From Hofstenia miamia (taxonomy: Eukaryota > Xenacoelomorpha > Acoela > Hofsteniidae): a stretch of DNA of 33,009 bases. Below, piece after piece: positions 21,717 to 31,063 of the stretch (position 1 is the stretch's first letter; each line of letters opens with the position of its first letter). The position numbers and the translations under genes are program-made. The stretch lies in NCBI GenBank assembly GCA_900660155.1, contig CABFPE010000097.1:701330-734338 (forward strand), read 5' to 3'. The notes under the pieces are model-generated. The model did no database searches. It saw only the letters and a program-made list of their open reading frames with translations, and had not been told where the DNA came from.

Positions 21717-21755
<39 letters not shown>
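21706..21755. repeat. Long (TA)n microsatellite, right of a pair
   Basis: TA dinucleotides with a TCTATATA interruption, followed by TTAGGTGTATG. Similar to the TTAGGGTGGG that follows the tract at 5147-5175. Confidence 0.95.
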
Positions 21756-21758
<3 letters not shown>

Positions 21759-21958
21759 GTGTATGACAATTTTATGATGCTATGTCCCCATATCATATTT
21801 TGTGGAGTTAACATGCACAAATCGAGAAAATACACATAATTTTCTGTTCATCCTCCATATAGGAAAACTAAATTGCTTAACTATAAAGCATGTAATTATT
21901 TTTTTAAAAATTGACAAATTTATGATACAATGACAAATGAATAAAATGCATTTATAAT

Positions 21959-23582
21959 TCAATCTGCATTTGTTACAAGAAATTTAATGTTTAGTTTTTC
22001 AACGGATTTACTGATTGGAAGTAACTCTTGCATCACTATAATTGCACGCTCCGCACAGATATTTGAACGGTGTGTTGGTATAGATGTTGGCTCTGTTGAC
22101 CAAAACTTCTTCAATGAGTTTAAAGCCTTTGGATGCTCTTTACAAGCTTCTGACAGATTGTGAAAGTCAGCAGGATTGAAGCTCTGAGCTGAGAACCAGA
22201 TGTCAGCCCATGAACCAGTTACGAAATCACATGCCATTTCAGTTGTCTGCTGATACTCTTGTATCAGAATAAAAGCAAGCAAAATAAATCACCTATGGGA
22301 AACTTCATGAAGTTTTGAAAACCCTATAGCTTAATACTAAATGCTCAAGAAATGACATTTCTTCTGTTTTTTAGTGATTTCAAGTATTGTCAAATGATGT
22401 TTCCAGTTGTTCATACTCTTCTGATATTTTTGAAATTAACGAGTAACTGATGTTTGATGATATTTTTGATCCACAAAAATGATCATTCAGTAGTACTTGC
22501 TTCAGTATGGTTTTGGCATTCAATGAATACAGGCTTTCCAATCCCATATCTTCAAAGTGTTTCTTTATCCGCGTGACTGCACCAAGATTTTTGTCGGTAT
22601 TTGCTGCAGTTGTGTGAGATACAATCTTTTTTTATTGAAGGCCAGGGGGCATATTTGTCAAGAAGAGCTTTTATTCCTTCAAATATTGTTTCTCCTTTAC
22701 CATTTCCCAGTTTGAGAACTGCAAGCCTGATTTCACTTTTTTTCATTCTTCAGAACTACTACCTGATATTCCTTCTTTTGTATGATCTTGCCATTAAAGT
22801 GCAAACACCAAAGTTCATTTTTCAAATTTTCCATAAAATTCTTTTCTAATTCTTGCCCTTTTTTCATTACAGCTTTGTAGAAATCACTTTAAATAGGAGT
22901 AGATAAAGGAAAACCACTTTCTGATAAGGTTATACAGACTTTTTTTTACCTTTTCTTGTACTCAGCTTTCAAGTAGTTACTAAGCCAACAGCAGAATCAG
23001 TTTTTTGTCTTTTAGAAGTTAGTGCTTTTTCAAAATCTTCAGTAGTAATGGAATACTTCTTTTCATTCGCATAAACTTCACTTTCTGAAGTCACGTCACA
23101 ACTGTCTTCAATAAGCTCTTTCAGTAATTTCAGTTTTCTAGGATGAATTCGTTTTGCATCTTCTTTGTTTTCTCGACACAACCATACTCATTTCTCATCA
23201 GTAACATTAAAGAACATCTTAGTAAAGTTATAGTTTCCAGGTCTTCGGTTATATCTTTAGTATTTTTTTTATTACATTCTCAATCTTCCTTTCAACTGTT
23301 GAATTAAGTTATTGAGTTGGCAAATTGAGCTTCGACCACAAAAGTTTTATTTCACTTGCTATCATCACAATTTTTTCTTTTTTTGCGTTTCACATGCAGA
23401 TTCAGAATTTTGTATTTATCCAAGATAAGCTGTTCCGTTGGAATTTTTTTTATTTCATCAAGATTCTCTACAGCTCCCTGCTTTCTTGAAGCATTCACTT
23501 TTGGGAACTGCATCAAGTTTGAAGACCGAATTTTCTTGTTCTTCTCTGAAGGAGGCGCATTTTTCAACATCTCAACTTTCAA
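21959..23582 (-). pseudogene. Degenerate transposase-like gene, minus strand, in gene B's intron
   Basis: Fragments in different minus-strand frames read in order from 23582 down: a Lys-rich N-terminal part (...KIRSSNLMQFPKVNASRKQG...); a stretch near 22820-22640 reading KKSEIRLAVLKLGNGKGETI then FEGIKALLDKYAPWPSIKK; after a one-base shift in the A-run near 22627, IVSHTTAANTDKNLGAVTRI at about 22620-22560; and a C-terminal part at 22282-21959 with MACDFVTGSWADIWFSAQSF and HRSNICAERAIIVMQELLPI. Several stops and frameshifts separate the pieces. The order (short conserved strand, WPSIK, TT-A-NT-x-x-N-x-G-x-V, then RSNICAER) resembles a transposase-like family I recall as repeated in many invertebrate genomes, in which the first His here would be Asp. 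Superfamily not named. Confidence 0.6.
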
Positions 23583-24079
23583 GCTTTAAGGATTACAGGA
23601 TCAATTTAATAGACTATAAAATAAATCTTTAAATCTACAAATATAGAAAAAGTTAAGATTAGTTTATTTCATTAATAACGTTTGTTATTTACCTATGTGT
23701 CGTCAGTCAATAATAGCTTTAACACTAGAACAGCGATTACTCCTTGAAATAAATTTACATCTGATGTTTCAAATGCGGAAACAATAGAATGGAAACAAAA
23801 TTTCTGCAAATAGCAAATTCAATGAGATTATCAACATATTTGGAAATACATGCACCTGCTAGTGTTTTTGTTGAATGAATAATGAAGCAAGCAAAAAAAA
23901 TGCTTAAAAGTCATTTTGACATATTGTCGCGTTAAAAAAGCAATTGCTTTTGTTTTCAAAGTTTTTTTTAAGACTTAACGTTTTATATTAATATTTTTTT
24001 GGAAAACATGACAAATGTTCACTCATGGTAGCATGGGGAATAATAAATTCCCAACAAAAATTTTAGTCATATACCTAAT

Positions 24080-24100
24080 TATATATATATATATATATAT
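24080..24100. repeat. (TA)n microsatellite just upstream of gene B
   Basis: Short TA tract about 60 bp before the splice acceptor of gene B. Confidence 0.9.
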
Positions 24101-24166
24101 TTATATAGTTATTTCGAATATATTAAATTAACCTTCTTTCGTGTTAATAATTATTTAGATGTAAGC

Positions 24167-26611
24167 ATGAAGAAGTGTAGAAGGAGAAAGCAGATTATTC
24201 TGTCAATTGATGGAAAACAACGACATACTACTTTCAACCTTACAGAAATATCAAAGCAAACTTCTGCAATGAACATGAACTTAAAAAGCTTATTTGCTGC
24301 GTTTTTTCCCGAGATTCATGAAGCCGAAAATAAGGCAGCTATTCTAGTTTGGCTTACAATTTATACTTTTAGTTTAGGGGTATTTAGTATGCAATTTCAA
24401 CCACTTGTGCAAAAGTATCTTTCTGGTGATGTAATTGTTCAAATGTCAATTGAAAAAGTTCATCAGTTGGAATTTCCTCAGATTACAATATGTACGGAAA
24501 GCTTTTTCCAAAAATCAAAGCTTTTAAAGGCTGATCGCAATGCGAGACATTTTCAACTCGGTTTTATAGATGATGTGCAGAAATTCTATGTTCTTAATAA
24601 ATATGCAAATTCAAGTATTACATTTAATTGCGAAAGTTCTCCTATTTTGATAAAGTGCGCCAGTTCCAGAGAATGCATTCCGAATTTCTGGATGTGTGAT
24701 GATGAAACGGATTGTAATAGAGAAGAAGAGCCAGAGGCTATTGAAAAGCATGAAAATTGCATTGGTGGTAGCTATGTAGAACCTGCTATTTGCCCTCTAG
24801 GACTTCAGCTTTGTAAATTCGATATAACACAATGTGCTATGTACTGCGATGATGTAGAACAATGTAGCGATGGAACTGATGAAGCTTCTGACTGTCCAAA
24901 ATTGGAAGAAAATTTAGAGTGTTTACTTGCGCAGTCTTATGCGAAAACTGTAACATCACATGCACAGTTTGGCATTTCAAGTACTCATTACAGATTAAAT
25001 TACACAAGAAGATTTCATATAACCTATTATAGCGAAATTAATGCAAAATTAAATTTTACATATTTTGATATTGAATCTGATGACAACTGTAGTAAAGATA
25101 GATTAGAAATTCAAGAGGGTAACGACGGAGATATTAATACATATTGTGGGCGACTGGAGTCATTGTTCCTTAGTCTGAGGATACCAATTCAAATGGTGTT
25201 CCATTCTGATGAGTCGAAAACAGGAAAGGGGTTTTCATTAGAATACTTTGTAGAGGATTCTGATGCAGACATGTATTATCCATACAAAAAAAAGCGTTCT
25301 ATAAATGATAATCTTGTAGAAGAGTCAATTGCAGGTGATTGGCGTACAATGTACTATTCCATTAGAAGTAGAGATGATGTAGATTATACTTCTCTTGAAA
25401 ATATATCATTATTTGAGCCCGAAATAGCATTTGAAAATGGCATAGACTTCAACAACCTTCTTTTGCAATGCAAATTTGATGGAAGTGATTGTGGCAATAA
25501 TACAGGTGAAGGGTGGATATACTTTGATGATTTCCTTAATTCTAAATATGGACGCTGCTCTATATTCAATTTAACCAAAATGAATCCCAGACGAAGTATA
25601 TCTAAATCAGGTGCAAAAAATGGACTTCTCTTTGTACTTTTCTTAGATAAAAATGAAAGTGTGGGATTACTGGATTATCTTTCTGGATTCACAGTTGCCT
25701 TTGATCATCCAAATATATATCCAATACCAGAAAAAAGGAACATTCTACTTCAACCTGGGAATGCATACCAAATCACCATCTTCAAAAAGTTCACCTCAAA
25801 TGTAAGAAATTGTGCAAACTACAATCCAAAAATAAACAAGTTTGACAGAGTTCAGCAAGTCTATAGCAATGGAGACATCAGCAAAGAAGTCTTTGAAGAT
25901 GTTCTTAATGGCAATGTATCAACCTTCGGTCCCTATGATTCCTGGCATAATTATAGCCAAGAATTGTGTTATAAAATATGTTTGTATGACAACTTATACC
26001 ATGATTGTGGATGTGTAGATTCTTTTCTCTATATTTACAAAGATAATTCCTCTATTCCAAAGTCACTTTATCCGATTTGTAATGCTTGGAATAAATCTCA
26101 GATTGAATGTCGACAAGCAATGCATAATCATTTTTCACAGTTTGATAAACTTTCGATTAAGTGCAATTGCCCCTTAGCATGCCATTCTGTTGTATATGAC
26201 ACTAGCATCGCAAGTTCTAAGTTTCCTTCACAAAACAATTTGTATTATTTTCTAAAAGAAGTTTTAAGTCTCTCAAATATTAATGCTAAGGAATATATCA
26301 AATCTCTGATTGATTTACGCGCGCAAAATGTTATCAGTGATCGGGATTTACTGACAGAAGTGAGAGAAAACTTTGCCCGCGTTGAGATTTTTTACTCGGA
26401 CATGAGCTATGAATCAGTTGTGGAGATTCCAGCCTATAGCTTTGAACAACTGCTTTCCGCGTTTGCTGGGAACCTCGGAATGTTTGTTGGGTGGAGTGTT
26501 TTAACATTTTCTCAAGTGGTAATGCTCATATTCAATTTTATAAAATTCGGAATACAAAGAATAATTTTTCATTCGAACCAATCAATGAAGAACTCAATTG
26601 GAAAAATTTAG
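24167..26611 (+). CDS. DEG/ENaC sodium channel subunit with two LDLa repeats and a CUB domain (gene B)
   Basis: An 814-residue paralogue of gene A with the same layout: basic N-terminus (MKKCRRRK); TM1 about 59-78; FPQITIC 103-109; LDLa repeats 155-198 and 209-243; CUB-like domain about 262-361 (HSDES, GFSLEY); basic site KKKR 374-377; ASC cysteine core (CYKICLYDNLYHDCGC about 601-616, CNCPLAC about 666-672); TM2 about 771-797 with filter G775-W776-S777 and Q783. The last 70 or so residues are nearly identical to A, while the N-terminus and the CUB region differ clearly. A single coding exon. The ATG lies 8 bp after an acceptor, and the exon itself would begin ATG-TAA-GC, a start-stop unit before the real start. 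Likely a subunit able to co-assemble with A, by family analogy only. Transcribed from the module at 20045-20254 if the splice model is right. Confidence 0.95.
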   Translation: MKKCRRRKQIILSIDGKQRHTTFNLTEISKQTSAMNMNLKSLFAAFFPEIHEAENKAAILVWLTIYTFSLGVFSMQFQPLVQKYLSGDVIVQMSIEKVHQLEFPQITICTESFFQKSKLLKADRNARHFQLGFIDDVQKFYVLNKYANSSITFNCESSPILIKCASSRECIPNFWMCDDETDCNREEEPEAIEKHENCIGGSYVEPAICPLGLQLCKFDITQCAMYCDDVEQCSDGTDEASDCPKLEENLECLLAQSYAKTVTSHAQFGISSTHYRLNYTRRFHITYYSEINAKLNFTYFDIESDDNCSKDRLEIQEGNDGDINTYCGRLESLFLSLRIPIQMVFHSDESKTGKGFSLEYFVEDSDADMYYPYKKKRSINDNLVEESIAGDWRTMYYSIRSRDDVDYTSLENISLFEPEIAFENGIDFNNLLLQCKFDGSDCGNNTGEGWIYFDDFLNSKYGRCSIFNLTKMNPRRSISKSGAKNGLLFVLFLDKNESVGLLDYLSGFTVAFDHPNIYPIPEKRNILLQPGNAYQITIFKKFTSNVRNCANYNPKINKFDRVQQVYSNGDISKEVFEDVLNGNVSTFGPYDSWHNYSQELCYKICLYDNLYHDCGCVDSFLYIYKDNSSIPKSLYPICNAWNKSQIECRQAMHNHFSQFDKLSIKCNCPLACHSVVYDTSIASSKFPSQNNLYYFLKEVLSLSNINAKEYIKSLIDLRAQNVISDRDLLTEVRENFARVEIFYSDMSYESVVEIPAYSFEQLLSAFAGNLGMFVGWSVLTFSQVVMLIFNFIKFGIQRIIFHSNQSMKNSIGKI

Positions 26612-27040
26612 TCATTTGACAATAAATATTTTTCTATGAAATTCATATTTTAATTTTTGAAAGCAAGTGGTTTGTTATTAAAAATATATTAAAAGTTCAG
26701 TGAAAAATTATTGTCGTTTTGGAATTTTTAAGGAGAACATGTATTGATGTTAAAATTGTGAGAATTTCTAATTTTTTGAGAATCGATCAGCAAATAACTA
26801 TTGGAAGCGCACACAAAAAACCTTTATGTTTTTAATTATAATACATCAAGAAAATAATTTCGAAGTTGGTAGCCATCTAGTGTCCAAATAAAGCCATGAA
26901 AATTTTTGAATGCTGATACAATTTTGCTTTTTTTGTAATGCAAACCACCATTTAAATAATTTTTTTATTACAGAAAAAATCAAATCATTTACCTCATTTT
27001 TGGTTAATTTTAATTTTTCTAACAAATTAGGATTGGATAA
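26612..27040 (+). promoter_or_regulatory. 3'UTR and downstream flank of gene B with poly(A) signals
   Basis: AATAAA at 26621-26626, only 10 bp after the stop, and at 26887-26892 in a CCAAATAAAGCCATG block also present after gene A. Similarity to gene A's flank is high almost to 27040 and then fades. Confidence 0.65.
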
Positions 27041-27242
27041 GAATATAAAATAAAGAAGCAAATTTTATGCAAGTCGTTTTTCAAATCTATAACAGTTTTC
27101 GAAGTTCCTTGATTGCTTAATACATAACATTATTTGATGGCGTGATCATTTTTTAAAATTTACTTTCAAAACTCAGATTTTTTTTTTTGTATTCAGTAAC
27201 GCATCCCATGACAAGTTCAAAAAATTCAAAAAATTCATAAGC

Positions 27243-27245
<3 letters not shown>

Positions 27246-27284
<39 letters not shown>
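27246..27284. repeat. (TA)n microsatellite abutting a LINE-like ORF1
   Basis: TA dinucleotides ending 14 bp before the ATG of the ORF1-like pseudogene. Confidence 0.95.
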
Positions 27285-27286
<2 letters not shown>

Positions 27287-27298
27287 AAACAAGTCAAC

Positions 27299-28150
27299 AT
27301 GCCATTCTGTATTGCATGTGGTAAGAAACAACCGACGCTAACGAATGCAAGCTCTAACACTATGTGTTCAAATTGCACAAATGAAAAATGCCCCAATTTG
27401 TACAATTTGTAAAAATAAGGTAGATCCAAATTCTGACAAAATTAAATTTGCAATATGTAGACACATGTTTCCCCTTCAATGCAGAAGAATTGCTAAAAAA
27501 GTATTAAATGTAGTAAATGGAAATGAAGAAATATGTGGAAACGTATACTGTAGTGCTGTGAACATTGTTCGGTTTCAACTTTGAGATGTATTTCTCCCAT
27601 GGACAAAACGTTGATAACCTTATTGATAGGTTTAAAAATATAAGTAAAATAGCGGACTCAACTTTGAACGAGGTTAAGAAATATTCTGACATTCTAAAGG
27701 ACACATCTGCAAACAGTCATCCTATGCGAAAAAATGTTGCATACCAACATGCTAGTGACCTGAAAATCTCGGGTTTTCCAGAGAGTAAAACCTCTAATTG
27801 GTATGAGAGGTTAAGTGAAGATCGCAAAAATGTTTGTAAGCTGTTGCAACATATAAATCCTGAATTCTCTAAATACGATATATCAGACATGTTTAGACTA
27901 GGAAAATATGATTCAAGTAAAAAGCAAAAATCATTATTGATAACGCCAATAAACTTAAAAATGATTCCACTTTTCAATTTTCAGGTTATATATCGAAAGA
28001 TCTACCTTATGTGGAATAACAAGAAGAAAACGAATCCCTAAGAAAAGACGGGAGCTAATCTAATCGAGAAATTATGGTGGAATAGGTTTGAGAATGATTA
28101 ATCCTTAACTCTATGTTAGTCAAAATGGTAAATGGGTTCCACAAGGCAAC
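27299..28150 (+). pseudogene. Non-LTR retrotransposon (LINE) ORF1-like pseudogene
   Basis: ATG 27299 opens MPFCIACGKKQPTL..., with Cys pairs C-x2-C ... C-x2-C, to TAA 27410-27412. The frame then shifts near 27390 into PICTICKNKVDPNS...CRHMF, continuing the Cys-rich N-terminus to about 27555. It shifts again into 27565-28041, where a probable coiled-coil part (NLIDRFKNISKIADSTLNEV) precedes DLKISGFPESKTSNWYERLS and SKYDISDMFRLGKYDSSKKQ. After about 27980 another frame gives SGYISKDLPYVE and QEENESLRK, then a later frame LYVSQNGKWVPQ near 28110-28140. The order (zinc-binding region, coiled coil, GFPE, D-x-F-R-L-G, YISKDL..N..LR, NGKxVP) matches LINE ORF1 proteins of the CR1/L2 kind as I remember them. 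At least three frame breaks; dead. Confidence 0.7.
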
Positions 28151-28261
28151 TGACTAATTGAAAATTTATTTTCGCTGAGTCACTATTGCACATGAAGGTC
28201 AATATGATCATGCACACAATTCCAGAAGCGAGAACTCTAGGCAGTTACTGAAAGGGCAAAC

Positions 28262-28429
28262 GTGCTGTTAGAACCACCTCAACTAGTTGATGAAAATCAA
28301 CTGGATGACTTTGTTAGAGAAGTGTTTATAACTGATGTCAAAAAAGCTGAGTGAGAAAGAATAATAAATATGAGAGAATTTATTGCCGCTCTCCTTTCAC
28401 ATGATGAACGTGTTGAGAGATTTGTATAA
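28262..28429 (+). pseudogene. Degenerate coding remnant, unknown
   Basis: One frame reads VLLEPPQLVDENQLDDFVRE then VFITDVKKAE, TGA at 28352-28354, and continues ERIINMREFIAALLSHDERV to TAA 28427-28429. Composition is more protein-like than the surrounding AT-rich DNA. It has no start codon, and I do not recognise a family. It may be part of the retroelement remnant just upstream or an unrelated insertion. Confidence 0.3.
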
Positions 28430-29103
28430 AAGAAGTAAAGTTGATGAATGTTAATTATTAGAGGTGAAACTTTGAAAGAAGGAAGAGATGAAATCAAAAA
28501 TTGTAAGCCCTCAGCTCTTCAAATCAATTCTAAATATTGAAGGTGGCGTTTGCTTCATCAATAGCCAGAGCAGATAAATACTAATATTCTCTGAATGAAT
28601 AAATGTAAATGCTCTAACTTTTGACATTTTTTGTCAATTTTACAATAATGATGCAATAGTATTGCTAGAGCTAGATTTCAATTTTACTAATCAGGTTAAT
28701 CATATAAATATTGTTTATTATAAATGATGTAATGACATTCAATGCAGAGATAAAAGCGGGTATACGGGGAGGCCAGGGTTAGTAATTTACCAACCTGCAG
28801 CCGTTTGGAAATTATTCCTTTACTAACTTATTATTCATTGCAAAGTGAGGTCAAATACCAAGCAAAGGAAATCATAATGAGTGACAATGCTACTCGCTTA
28901 GTTTTATATATTTTAACTATAATTGGAAAATAAATTAACTAAGCAAACTGAAACATTACAAATGTAAATTCAATGAAAAATTATGAACTGATTAAATTTA
29001 TGTAAAAAAATTGATATATTGAAAATATAAAAATTGTGTTTTGTTAGAAATATATTTATAATAGTTGAAATTTGGGTTATGCGTTTGAAATAGATATACA
29101 TAT

Positions 29104-29139
<36 letters not shown>

Positions 29140-29910
29140 TTTTGGATAAAGGATGCCTATTACAAATGAATGAGCGGATTTCTAATAATTAATAATCACA
29201 AAATTCAAATTACTAGGAACAAAATAATTAAGGAATGTATAACAATCACTAGTCAGGTGCTTAATTTCAAAAAGATTTTGTGTAAGTAAAGGAGTAGACA
29301 GAAAACCATAAAATTTATAACACATTAATAGACTGCCATTGAGTGTGATCTTGAACATCTCAAGACTGAATATGACAAGTTTTCGAAAGGGTCCTGAAAT
29401 AATAGTCCGTGAGAGTCTTCATACTCAAGAAATACAGAGTGATTGTAAACAATACTAAAATACTAACTGAATTCATTTAAATATACTTAGGATCCTATAT
29501 ACGACGAAGATATTTAAAAGATATTTAAAGTTAATTCTAGATTTTATTGTTAAGTTACCAAAACTAATAAGATTTCATTATTTTTATAAAACGAGCATAA
29601 TTTTTTACAAGAAAAATTATTATGATGAAGAAAATGGTACGGTTTTAAAATTTTAAATATTATTTGTATAAGCTGAATTATTAAAAATTTATTCAATATG
29701 TGACTGAAAAATATTTCATTTAAGGGAGATACTTCATATAGTTTAAATTCCAATGTTGTAATTAAAATGAATCACAAATTTCTTCGAATTGGAAAGATAT
29801 ATCTCTTTATCTTAAATTTATTATTGCATTTGCACTTATTTATTGTTTTCTTATTTCAATTAAATATTTTTCAACATTCTCAGTTTATGCTTTGAAATAA
29901 TTTTTTGCCA
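28430..29910. other. Gene-poor spacer before module copy 3
   Basis: AT-rich with no coding signal. A short GC-richer island lies at about 28750-28810 (GGGTATACGGGGAGGCCAGG) of unknown nature, and a (TA)n tract at 29106-29136. Confidence 0.6.
29106..29136. repeat. (TA)n microsatellite
   Basis: Uninterrupted TA dinucleotides after ATGGA. Confidence 0.95.
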
Positions 29911-29914
29911 AGAA

Positions 29915-30126
29915 ATTTTAATTAAACTTACAACTATTTCAAATAACATAGAAATTTCATTTCCATATTTTGCCAGATAATTTATTAACGATTACTCTTA
30001 AGTTATAATTACATTCTCTTTTGCGGTATATTATTACACCTGTTCGAGAAAATTTCTGCTTCTTTGACCGATTCATATTTATTTCTAAAGTAGATATTTA
30101 AGCATACGAGCGTCTCAAATCTTTAG
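29915..30126 (+). promoter_or_regulatory. Promoter and non-coding first exon of an off-window channel gene (module copy 3)
   Basis: Third copy: TTTATTAACGATT (29981-29993), TAATTA 30006-30011, CGGTATATTATTA, E-box CACCTG 30037-30042, GAAAATTTCTGCTTC, and GTCTCAAATCTTTAG|GTAAGT with exon end at 30126. TAATTA to E-box is 31 bp and E-box to exon end 89 bp, the same as copy 2. By the spacing in genes A and B (3.3-3.9 kb), the coding exon should begin at about 33.4-34.1 kb, beyond the window. Confidence 0.6.
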
Positions 30127-30919
30127 GTAAGTATATTTATAGCAATTTCTCAAGTAATTTGGTTTTCTTTGCAACATTCTGCTGAAATGGTTGATTTATT
30201 AGGCAGTTTCAAACAGTGAATTAATTCGAAATTCAAATGGCCATTACCATCGGCAGTACTCTAGCATTACTAATATTATGCATTAATGAGTTTTACAGTT
30301 TTTTAATCATATTTAATTTTATTTTACAAAAAAAATTTGATATTACAATTTGGATTTTGTTACCTAAAAATCATTATCTAGTATACTTTTTTACTTGAAA
30401 AATTTCGGTTGAATTTTGCTACAGCAATTTATTCAATTATCTATTTCAACTAAGTTTCAATTATGTCCTTAGCAATGACCTGACACTTAAGTGTACCGCA
30501 AACATTACAAAATGATTCTACAGTAGTGTTTAGCGAACTCGAATATACACTATTATGAATATATCAGAACGACGATAATCAAGTGAGATTTTCGCCCAAT
30601 CCTAACTAGCCTTTATGTTATTTTGTAGCTAATATCCTTGAAAATATTTCTGTTCCACGAAACAAATAAATACAATTTATTGTCGAAACATTGTTATCCT
30701 TAATTTGATTCCCTATACCACAAAATAATGGAGGGTAAGATGTTCCAATACATTGTAGAAGTCTCAATATTTTAATGTTAAGCTTCCATTTGACGATTGG
30801 AAGCACAATCCATTTCCCACATTTTCAAGTAATTTTCCCTAATCATATTAAGAAATTTGGTTTATTGACGTATCCATTGGTGAATTTCTTGCAATTAATG
30901 TCTTGTGCCCGCAGGTGCT

Positions 30920-31063
30920 ATGCGCCTAATTAGAGGAAGAGAGGATGAGGGGATGATACAGATCCAAGCTTGCGCCGCAATAAAGGAAAAAATGAGGAGC
31001 AAAGTAAAAATAACATACTCTTACGCAACAGAACACGCAACTCATCCCAAATGTAGTTTATAA
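30920..31063 (+). CDS. Small coding-like ORF of unknown nature
   Basis: ATG 30920 to TAA 31061-31063, 47 residues, MRLIRGREDEGMIQIQACAA then IKEKMRSKVKITYSYATEHA. A TCTTGTGCCCGCAG|GTG splice-acceptor-like sequence ends 6 bp before the ATG. The C+G content is higher than the surroundings. I do not recognise a family; it may be a fragment of a transposon protein or a chance frame. Confidence 0.25.
   Translation: MRLIRGREDEGMIQIQACAAIKEKMRSKVKITYSYATEHATHPKCSL

Larger units (their letters stand above)
20255..24158 (+). other. Inferred 5'UTR intron of channel gene B
   Basis: Runs from donor GTAAGC to an acceptor ending TTATTTAG, 8 bp before gene B's ATG; length 3904 nt. It contains paired (TA)n tracts at 21365-21432 and 21706-21755, a degenerate transposase-like gene on the opposite strand (21959-23582), and a (TA)n tract at 24080-24100. 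Intron status is inferred from splice signals shared with gene A. Confidence 0.6.
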
